Below, one piece after another: positions 57,738-64,000 of a stretch of 64,000 bases of DNA. A program made the position numbers and the translations under genes. Numbering within the stretch: the stretch's first letter is position 1; every line of letters begins with the position of its first letter. A model generated the notes under the pieces. It was given only the letters and a program-made list of their open reading frames with translations, had not been told where the DNA came from and searched no databases. This stretch comes from Methanobrevibacter sp. TLL-48-HuF1 (GTDB lineage Archaea; Methanobacteriota; Methanobacteria; Methanobacteriales; Methanobacteriaceae). The stretch is taken from the NCBI RefSeq assembly GCF_023617305.1, contig NZ_CP081485.1:1354501-1418500 (forward strand), in the 5' to 3' direction.

Positions 57738-58466
57738 ATTAAAGTCATAGCTCCAATGGCAGGAATAACAGATGCTGAATTTTTAAATAAAGTTATTCCA
57801 TTTGGATTTGACACGGCCACATTAGGCGGTTACAGTTTAGATGCTGAAACAATAGAAGCCAGTGAAAAAATAATCAAAAGAGGAAGAAATGAGTTTCATT
57901 TTCTTCAGGATGAAATTATAGACCATATTAAAAAAGAAGTTAATTTAATTAAAAAACAGCATCCTGATGTTAAAGTCTCAGTTAATGTCAGGTCAACTAC
58001 TCCACAGCCCATTATTGAAGTAAGTAAAATAGACAATTTGGATATTGTTGAAATTAATTGTCATTGTCGCCAGGAAGAAATTTTAGCTATTGGCTGTGGT
58101 CAAAATATGTTAAAAAGAGGAGATTTGGCTGATTATATTAAGGATGTTGTTGACAATGCTTCTTGTGAGGTTTCAGTTAAGATTCGAGCTAATGTTGAAG
58201 GTAGTGGCACTTTAAAAATAGCTAAACTGATTGAAAACGCAGGAGCTGACTATTTGCATATTGATGCAATGAAAGCAGGAATTTTTGATGCTGATTATGA
58301 TTTGTTAACTGAAATTTGTTCTAATACTAATATTAAAGTTATCGGAAATAATTCTATAGACAGCGAACAAAAAATTGAAAAGATGCTTAAAACAGGAGTT
58401 TATGGCTTTTCAATAGCTAGGGCACTTATTTCTGGCAAATTGAACTTTAATATATCTAATTTTTAA
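57738..58466 (+). CDS. Dihydrouridine-synthase-like TIM-barrel protein, probable ATT start
   Basis: A TIM-barrel protein of the Dus-like type (MJ0144-related family in archaea). The first ATG in frame (57756) would cut the conserved N-terminal strand IKVIAPMAGITDAEF. The frame is open from 57738, where an ATT lies seven bases after AAGGGGG (57724-57730) and three bases after an in-frame TAA. I therefore propose initiation at ATT. Further features: NCHCRQEEILAIGCGQ (about 111-126), HIDAMKAGIFD and a C-terminal barrel end. Function in tRNA modification is not certain. Confidence 0.72.
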   Translation: MKVIAPMAGITDAEFLNKVIPFGFDTATLGGYSLDAETIEASEKIIKRGRNEFHFLQDEIIDHIKKEVNLIKKQHPDVKVSVNVRSTTPQPIIEVSKIDNLDIVEINCHCRQEEILAIGCGQNMLKRGDLADYIKDVVDNASCEVSVKIRANVEGSGTLKIAKLIENAGADYLHIDAMKAGIFDADYDLLTEICSNTNIKVIGNNSIDSEQKIEKMLKTGVYGFSIARALISGKLNFNISNF

Positions 58467-58558
58467 ATATATAACACCATTATATAACAATAATTATTAG
58501 AAAATATTATAAATGGTTTAAAAGATAAATAAATACTGATTTTATAAAAGGTGATTTC

Positions 58559-60154
58559 ATGGATTTTATTACTCTTAAGAATATTACAAAAACATTTAAT
58601 GGTGTTGATGTTCTTAAAAATATTAATTTGAAAATCAAAGAAGGGGAAACTTTAGGTATTTTAGGACGTAGTGGTAGTGGAAAATCTGTATTAATTAACA
58701 TGCTTAGAGGTACATTGGATTACAAACCTGATAACGGTCAGGTTATCTTTAATCTTGCTATTTGTCCAGATTGTTTGGCTGTTGAATCTCCATCTCATGC
58801 AGGGGAAAAATGCTCCTGTGGTGGAACTTACGAAGCAAAAGAAGTTGATTTCTTCAATGCTGAAAGAAAAGAATTTGCAAGTATTAAAAGAAGAATAGCT
58901 ATCATGTTGCAACGTAACTTTGCATTATACGATGAAGAAACTGTAATTGAAAATGTTATGAGGGCAATGAGTGATGAAAATGATTATGAAGACAATCTTT
59001 ATGATGCTTTAGACTTGTTGGAAATGGTTCAGATGAACCACAGAATTACTCATGTTGCACGTGACTTAAGTGGTGGAGAAAAACAAAGAGTTGTACTTGC
59101 AAGACAATTAGCAAAACAGCCTATGATGTTTTTAGCTGATGAACCAACAGGTACGCTTGATCCTCAAACTGCTGAAAAACTTCACAATACATTAATTGAA
59201 GGTGTAAAAGATAAAGGAATCACTATGCTAATCACCTCTCACTGGCCTGAAATCATGAATGATCTGGCAGATCATGTTATCTGGTTGGAACATGGAGAAA
59301 TTAAAGAGGAAGGAGAACCTGAAAATGTTGTGAATCATTTCCTTGATACTGTTCCAGTACCTGAAAAAGTAGAAAATCCGGAAATTGGAGCTCCTGAAGT
59401 TAGAATGGATGATGTTAAAAAACATTACTATTCAATTGAAAGGGGAGTAGTTAAAGCTGTTGATGGAATTGATTTAGCCATAAACAAGGAAGAAATCTTT
59501 GGTATTGTAGGTTTAAGTGGTGCTGGAAAAACAACACTTACTAAAATGTTAATAGGACTGACTGAACCAAGTAGCGGTAAAATTGAAGTAAAACTTGGTG
59601 ATGAATGGGTTGACATGAGTAAAAGCGGTCCTCTTAATAGGGGTCGTGTAATTCCATATATGGGATTATTACATCAGGAATATTCATTATATCCTCACAG
59701 AACTATTTTAGGAAACTTGACTGATGCTATTAGTTTGGAATTGCCTGCAGAATTTGCAAAAATCAAAGCTATTCATGTATTGACTACTGTCGGTTTTGAT
59801 GAAAATGTAGCTGAATGCTTACTTGATAAATATCCTGATGAATTAAGTGTTGGGGAAAAACACAGAGTAGCTCTTGCACAAGTTCTTATTAAAGAACCTA
59901 AAATAATTATTTTAGATGAACCGACAGGTACAATGGATCCAATCACTCGTGTAATTGTAACTGATTCTATTTTAAAAGCTAGAAAAGAATTGGAGCAAAC
60001 CTTTATTATCATTTCTCACGATATGGACTTTGTATTGGATGTCTGTGACAGGTCTGCTTTAATGAGAGGTGGAAAAATCCTTGATGTAGGAACTCCTGAT
60101 GAAATAGTTAAACAGTTAACTGCCGATGAAAAAGAAGGAATGTTTAAAAATTAA
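58559..60154 (+). CDS. atwA: Methyl-coenzyme M reductase component A2
   Basis: A 531-residue protein with two ABC ATPase domains. The first has Walker A GRSGSGKS (36-43) and LSGGEKQR; the second has GLSGAGKTT (near 321) and a variant signature LSVGEKHR. Between Walker A and Q-loop of the first domain lies a zinc-like insertion (CPDCL near 68, KCSCGG near 83). AtwA powers the activation of MCR with ATP, in complex with McrC and Mmp7. A GGTG site precedes the ATG. T-rich terminator follows. Confidence 0.94.
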   Translation: MDFITLKNITKTFNGVDVLKNINLKIKEGETLGILGRSGSGKSVLINMLRGTLDYKPDNGQVIFNLAICPDCLAVESPSHAGEKCSCGGTYEAKEVDFFNAERKEFASIKRRIAIMLQRNFALYDEETVIENVMRAMSDENDYEDNLYDALDLLEMVQMNHRITHVARDLSGGEKQRVVLARQLAKQPMMFLADEPTGTLDPQTAEKLHNTLIEGVKDKGITMLITSHWPEIMNDLADHVIWLEHGEIKEEGEPENVVNHFLDTVPVPEKVENPEIGAPEVRMDDVKKHYYSIERGVVKAVDGIDLAINKEEIFGIVGLSGAGKTTLTKMLIGLTEPSSGKIEVKLGDEWVDMSKSGPLNRGRVIPYMGLLHQEYSLYPHRTILGNLTDAISLELPAEFAKIKAIHVLTTVGFDENVAECLLDKYPDELSVGEKHRVALAQVLIKEPKIIILDEPTGTMDPITRVIVTDSILKARKELEQTFIIISHDMDFVLDVCDRSALMRGGKILDVGTPDEIVKQLTADEKEGMFKN

Positions 60155-60313
60155 TTCCTTTTTTTATTTTTTATTTTATTAAATACTTTTTTGTTAGTTT
60201 AAAGCTAGCTGGGTTTACATTTGATGTTGCTAAAGAATTGATATGAGCAGTTTTAAGTAACATTAAATTATATTTTTTCTATTCTTTTTTTTAATTAGAT
60301 TTAGGTGATTTGA
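60155..60313. other. Intergenic region after atwA
   Basis: A 159-base AT-rich gap with a T-run after atwA and a possible promoter near 60265-60290. No gene or repeat is seen. Confidence 0.4.
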
Positions 60314-60619
60314 TTGGAGATTATTGAAAAAACAGAGGAATCAAAAGGAAAAATTAAACAACTTTATGATTCAAATGCAGTTTTATTTGAAGAAACTGTA
60401 CTTCTTTCTGATAATATTAAATACAGTATTTGTTTTGTTCCTAAAGCAGGAGTATATGATGTAGTTATTGAGGATTTTAAAAATAATCTGGCTAAATATC
60501 AGGTATTTCATAAATTATCTCCTTTAACATTAAAATATTTCAATTTACTTAAGGATGAAACTTATTTAGATGATTTTGGCAATGTATTTAAATGTATCAG
60601 TCATACAATAGAATATTAA
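60314..60619 (+). CDS. Unrecognised 101-residue protein
   Basis: The best start is a TTG at 60314, five bases after AGGTGA (60303-60308), because no ATG gives a full-length product. The protein is acidic, with an N-terminal charged helix, a beta-rich middle (TVLLSDNIKYSICFVP) and a helical C-terminus (LTLKYFNLLKDETYLDD). It has no membrane segment and no known motif. It stands alone between atwA and the marker 9 gene. I cannot assign a function. Confidence 0.6.
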   Translation: MEIIEKTEESKGKIKQLYDSNAVLFEETVLLSDNIKYSICFVPKAGVYDVVIEDFKNNLAKYQVFHKLSPLTLKYFNLLKDETYLDDFGNVFKCISHTIEY

Positions 60620-60719
60620 TCAGATTATTTTTTCATAAAAAAGATTATATATAAACTAAAATAAATTATATCTGTATAAATTATTTCATGAGAAATGATT
60701 ATTAATTTGGAGGTTAATT

Positions 60720-61202
60720 ATGACTTGGGAAGATGCGCCATCTCATATCTGTAGAGGTGGAGATAAAAGGGGATTGGCTTTTTGTTGCCCTCCAGTTAAA
60801 CCTTGTCCAATATTAAATGCTTTGGATGAAGTTAACTTAACTCCTCAAGAATATATTGATATTAAAACGGAATTCGCAAAAGAAACTAAATTAGGTGAAG
60901 GAACTGGAACTTGTTTCGGATCATTAGTATGGTGTTGTAAACCATCTAAACCATGTCCATTACGTGATATTACTTTAAAAAATATTGGAATGGCTCATGA
61001 TGAATATCTGGACTTGAAAAAGGAATTGTCCGAAAGATTGGTTGGTGCTGATAAACCGGATCCTGATGAAAGTGTAAAAGTATTGGCTGAAACTTTCAAT
61101 ATTGGTGAAAGGGAAGCTATGAATGTTTTAAATGATTGTAATAATGATTTAAGAATGGCTGTAAAATTATTGCGTGTTAAATCCTTAGGAAATGCTGATT
61201 AA
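60720..61202 (+). CDS. Methanogenesis marker domain 9 protein (Mmp9)
   Basis: A 160-residue protein. Residues about 10-85 hold eight cysteines in the marker 9 pattern, with two copies of a [FW]CCxxxKPC motif ([18 protein letters not shown]) plus HICRGG and GTCFGS. The arrangement suggests metal or Fe-S binding. The C-terminal 50 residues ([21 protein letters not shown] onward) resemble a small UBA-like helical domain. The domain is known only from methanogens; its role is unknown. GGAGG precedes the ATG, and the Met8-like gene follows one base later. Confidence 0.85.
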   Translation: MTWEDAPSHICRGGDKRGLAFCCPPVKPCPILNALDEVNLTPQEYIDIKTEFAKETKLGEGTGTCFGSLVWCCKPSKPCPLRDITLKNIGMAHDEYLDLKKELSERLVGADKPDPDESVKVLAETFNIGEREAMNVLNDCNNDLRMAVKLLRVKSLGNAD

Positions 61203-61203
61203 T

Positions 61204-61830
61204 ATGGATTGGACTTCCCTATATCTTAAAACAGCCAATTTAAATGTATTTATATTGGGCACTGGTGAAGTAGCTACAAGAAGAGCAAATAAATTTCTTG
61301 ACCATGGAGCTAATGTTAAATTAGCAGGAGATGTTTTAGATAAGGAATTAATTAATAAAGGGGCGGTTTTAGCTTCAGTTGATGATGTAGATAAATTAGT
61401 TCAATGGTCTGAGTTAGTTGTAATAGCTAGCGGTGATAGGGAACTGTCTGATTATGTTGGTAAAATAGCTGGGGATAAATTATTAAATAGGGCTGATTTT
61501 CCAGATAATGGAAATATTATTGTTCCTACAAGTTTTAATATTGGTGATGTCGAAATATCTATTTTTACAAATGGAAAAAGTCCATTGATGGCTCGCCAAT
61601 TAAGAAAAAAAATTCAATCTATCATTACGAAGGAAGATATCTTAAAAATCGAACTTCAGGATTATAGTCGTAAATTGCTTAAATCCAAGATATCTGACCA
61701 GAAAAAAAGAAGGCAGTATCTTTATGAAATTTTCAGTAATGAAAATATTAAGGATTTGCTTGATAACAATGAAATAGATGAAGCTAAAAAGTATATCGAT
61801 GATTTAATAAGGGGATTTGATGATACTTAA
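61204..61830 (+). CDS. Precorrin-2 dehydrogenase, Met8-like
   Basis: A 208-residue protein with an NAD-binding Rossmann fold (NVFILGTGEVATRRANKFLD, about 14-33) and the family motifs NRADFPDNGNIIVPTSFNIG (about 97-116) and TNGKSPLMARQLRKKI (about 123-138). It oxidises precorrin-2 to sirohydrochlorin, the branch point to siroheme, cobamides and F430. I chose the ATG at 61204 because homologues begin MxWTxLYL; an ATG at 61192 overlaps the previous gene. It overlaps hemA by 11 bases. Confidence 0.88.
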   Translation: MDWTSLYLKTANLNVFILGTGEVATRRANKFLDHGANVKLAGDVLDKELINKGAVLASVDDVDKLVQWSELVVIASGDRELSDYVGKIAGDKLLNRADFPDNGNIIVPTSFNIGDVEISIFTNGKSPLMARQLRKKIQSIITKEDILKIELQDYSRKLLKSKISDQKKRRQYLYEIFSNENIKDLLDNNEIDEAKKYIDDLIRGFDDT

Positions 61831-63016
61831 TTTAAGGGTTGACCATAAAATTGCAAATATTGATGCTATGGAAAATATTGCAAAAGAAATGGATCAGCTG
61901 TTTTTGGAACTGCAGGAAAAGTACTCAATTGTGGAATATGTGGAAATATCTACTTGTAATCGTAAGGAATATTATATTCATAATGATAATATAGATGCTT
62001 CAGATTCTCTTTTATCTCATGAAAATAAAAGCATTATTATTGATTATGGGGATAATGTCATTAAGCATCTTTTTCGTATGACTTCTGGTTTGGAGTCTAT
62101 GATTGTAGGTGAAGACCAAATTTTAGGCCAGGTTAGTGATGCTAAGCAAAAGGCATTTAAAGAACGTCATTGCGGCAAGATTTTAGATTCTATTTTTACT
62201 AAAGCTATCCACGTAGGTCGTGTAGTAAGAAACAAAACTAATATTAACAAAGGTTCAATTTCTATCGGCTCGGCAGCTGTTGATCTGGCTGAAAAGCATT
62301 TGGGAAATCTTGAAAATAAGTCTGTTTTAGTTATTGGTGCTGGAAAGATGGGTAAACTGGTGGCTAAAGCTTTGGCTGAAAAAAATTTAAATGCAATTTT
62401 TGTTGCAAACAGAACTTATTATGTTGCTGTTGAACTGGCTAATGATTTAAACGGTCAGGCTGTTCTTTTCAGTGAATTGGGCAAGTATGTTCAAACAGCA
62501 GATTTAATAATAAGTGCAACTGGTGCTCCGCATTATATTTTAAATAAAGAACGTTTGGAAAAGACTGATGGAGATTTTAAAGACTTGCTTATGATTGATA
62601 TAGCTAATCCGAGAGATATCTGTCAGGATGTCTGTGAATTGGGAGTTAAATTATTCAATATTGATGACTTACGTGAGATTGCAGATGAAAATACTAAACT
62701 CAGAAAAAAGGAATCTGCAGAAGCTGAAAATATCATCGATGAGGAGTTCACTTTACTTAAAGAATCCTTTAAGCTAATTGGTGTTGAAGATATTATTGCT
62801 AATTTAAGAGTATCTATGGAAAAGATAAGAGAAAGAGAAACTAAGAAAGCAATTGCTAAACTTTCTGATGTAGATGCAAATGCTAAAATAGTAGATAATT
62901 TAACAAATTCTATTGTTAATAAAATATTTTTTGATATTTCTAAAAAAATCAAACAGGCAGCTCATGAAAATGATGAAGAATTAATTAGAGCTATTGAATT
63001 CATGTTTGAAGAATAA
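61820..63016 (+). CDS. hemA: Glutamyl-tRNA reductase
   Basis: A 398-residue enzyme making glutamate-1-semialdehyde from Glu-tRNA, the first committed step of tetrapyrrole synthesis. The catalytic Cys46 lies in STCNRKEYY. The NADPH fold is marked by VLVIGAGKMGKLVAKAL (about 170-186). The ATG at 61820 is preferred over TTG at 61817. Together with the Met8-like gene it feeds the F430 pathway required by MCR. Confidence 0.96.
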   Translation: MILNLRVDHKIANIDAMENIAKEMDQLFLELQEKYSIVEYVEISTCNRKEYYIHNDNIDASDSLLSHENKSIIIDYGDNVIKHLFRMTSGLESMIVGEDQILGQVSDAKQKAFKERHCGKILDSIFTKAIHVGRVVRNKTNINKGSISIGSAAVDLAEKHLGNLENKSVLVIGAGKMGKLVAKALAEKNLNAIFVANRTYYVAVELANDLNGQAVLFSELGKYVQTADLIISATGAPHYILNKERLEKTDGDFKDLLMIDIANPRDICQDVCELGVKLFNIDDLREIADENTKLRKKESAEAENIIDEEFTLLKESFKLIGVEDIIANLRVSMEKIRERETKKAIAKLSDVDANAKIVDNLTNSIVNKIFFDISKKIKQAAHENDEELIRAIEFMFEE

Positions 63017-63021
63017 TTAAA

Positions 63022-63044
63022 GAATGTTTTTTATTCAAACATTC
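63022..63044. terminator. Shared hairpin between hemA and the AAA ATPase gene
   Basis: GAATGTTT and AAACATTC form eight perfect pairs around TTTATTC. It begins 6 bases after the hemA stop and includes the stop and last codons of the convergent AAA gene, so it can end transcripts from both sides. T-rich sequence flanks it on the right. Confidence 0.55.
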
Positions 63045-64000
63045 CTTTTACTTCACTATTTTTAATTTTACTTGCTTTTAAAGCATATTCCACATCTTTT
63101 TTATCTACAATTTCTTTGTCATGTGAAATTGCATGGTGAAGTGCTGTTTTTAGAATTTTTTCTTTAATGTCTCTTCCAGACATATTTTTACTAATTTTAA
63201 CTAACTTTTCAATATTCAATTCATATTCAAGTGGAAATGTTTTAAGATTATTTTCAAAGATAGTTTTTCTCTCATTGTCATCAGGTAAAACAAATTCAAT
63301 TTCTTCTTCAAATCTGCTTCTTACAGCATAGTCAATTGAATTTGGAGTGTTGGTGGCTCCTATTGTTATCACTGCTTTATTTTCATTAATTCCATCCATT
63401 TCAGTTAAAAGGGAATTTACAATTTCAGCAACATCTCCTCTAAGTGACTGGAAACTTCTGTGAAGTGCAATTGCATCAATTTCATCAATAAATATTATAG
63501 ATGGTGCTGTTTTTTGAGCTTTTTCAAATAATTCCTGTATTTTAGATGCACTGTCACCAACATGTTCTCCAATCAATGAAGTGGCTTTTATTAAATACAA
63601 TGGAACATCAAGTTCATTAGCCAGTGCTTTTACAAGCATTGTTTTACCAGTACATGGAAATCCATAAAATAAAATGTTTTTTGGAGCCCATGGACCAAAT
63701 TTATCCGGATTTTCAAGATATTTGATTAAAACTTTAGTTTTATTTTTAGCATTTTCCTGTCCTACAACATCTGAAAGTTTGACATCTGTTTTAACACGTT
63801 TAACAGTATCCAAAGTATTTTCTCCAATATCTAAAAGTTTAATTTTAGTGTTTTCAGAGATTATTGAGTTATTGGGGTTGAGAGATACTATTTGAAAACC
63901 GTAATCAGGAATTATTTTCTGATCGAAAAGATAGGAATTTTCTTTTACAACTAACCCTAACCATTGTTCACGAGCATACTCTTCGAATAATGCTTTATCA
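63031..64000 (-). CDS. AAA-family ATPase, 5' end beyond the window
   Basis: The frame is open from 63031 to the right edge, so the true start is outside. At least 323 residues are present. An N-terminal domain (about 1-70 of the visible part) precedes an AAA module: Walker A GFPCTGKT, Walker B IIFIDEIDA, sensor 1 TIGATNTPNSID, arginine finger region VRSRFEEE. A TTG at 63813 is an in-frame start only by chance. The family resembles archaeal Cdc48/proteasome-activator-like AAA proteins of unknown substrate. Confidence 0.85.
   Translation of the reverse strand, partial: DKALFEEYAREQWLGLVVKENSYLFDQKIIPDYGFQIVSLNPNNSIISENTKIKLLDIGENTLDTVKRVKTDVKLSDVVGQENAKNKTKVLIKYLENPDKFGPWAPKNILFYGFPCTGKTMLVKALANELDVPLYLIKATSLIGEHVGDSASKIQELFEKAQKTAPSIIFIDEIDAIALHRSFQSLRGDVAEIVNSLLTEMDGINENKAVITIGATNTPNSIDYAVRSRFEEEIEFVLPDDNERKTIFENNLKTFPLEYELNIEKLVKISKNMSGRDIKEKILKTALHHAISHDKEIVDKKDVEYALKASKIKNSEVKGMFE

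Noticed and set aside
63813-63813. TTG at 63813 as the start of the AAA ATPase
   Set aside because: The frame stays open to the right edge and reads a plausible protein sequence, so the gene begins outside the window.

Overview
The window is methanogen chromosome, most likely from a gut Methanobrevibacter close to M. smithii. The evidence is the AT-rich sequence, a complete mcrBDCGA operon followed by a complete mtrEDCBAFGH operon, an mvhDGAB hydrogenase operon, several methanogenesis marker genes, long adhesin-like proteins with N/S/T-rich stalks, a bile salt hydrolase and an MreB-like gene. The genus is inferred from gene content; the species is not proven. I found no rRNA, tRNA, CRISPR array or insertion sequence.

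Layout. 1-14477 is the methyl-CoM reductase and methyltransferase region: mmp7, mmp10 (opposite strand), mcrBDCGA, mtrEDCBAFGH, mmp14. 14499-17594 holds cobY (cobamide synthesis), a PRC-barrel protein and the SufCB Fe-S assembly pair. 17913-21964 is mvhDGAB. 22003-23247 is pyrC. 23414-36628 is a 13-kb accessory island of four secreted adhesin-like genes arranged as two tandem copies of a two-gene cassette; one large gene (26277-30991) is split by a one-base deletion inside a nearly identical repeat. 36705-46397 is mixed housekeeping: a TmcAL-like nucleotidyltransferase, a zinc-finger tail-anchored protein, Pcc1, an OpuC-type osmolyte transporter, ribosomal protein L10e, ppsA and mfnA. 46485-50528 has bile salt hydrolase, then on the minus strand mptD, a sortase, a CpaB/SAF-like membrane protein and archaetidylserine synthase. 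50872-60154 has an unknown gene with an MreB-like actin, RNase HII, ExbB/ExbD-like proteins, purO, the F420 genes cofE, cofD and GTP cyclohydrolase III, a dihydrouridine-synthase-like TIM barrel and AtwA (component A2). 60314-64000 has a small unknown gene, the methanogenesis marker 9 domain protein, a Met8-like dehydrogenase and HemA (both early steps toward F430), and an AAA ATPase cut by the right edge.

How the genes work together. Mtr and Mcr catalyse the last two steps of methanogenesis. Mmp10 methylates an arginine of McrA. McrC, Mmp7 and AtwA belong to the ATP-dependent MCR activation machinery. HemA and the Met8-like enzyme supply the tetrapyrrole for F430. CobY supports the corrinoid of MtrA, and CofE, CofD and GTP cyclohydrolase III support F420. 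Mvh delivers H2 electrons to heterodisulfide reductase (not in the window). MfnA starts methanofuran synthesis and MptD acts in methanopterin synthesis.

The less ordinary signals are the duplicated adhesin cassette with its repeat array and frameshift, long leaders with strong inverted repeats before mcr, mtr and mvh, a probable ATT start codon at 57738, the apparently leaderless mmp10, and a sortase operon with a CpaB-like protein.
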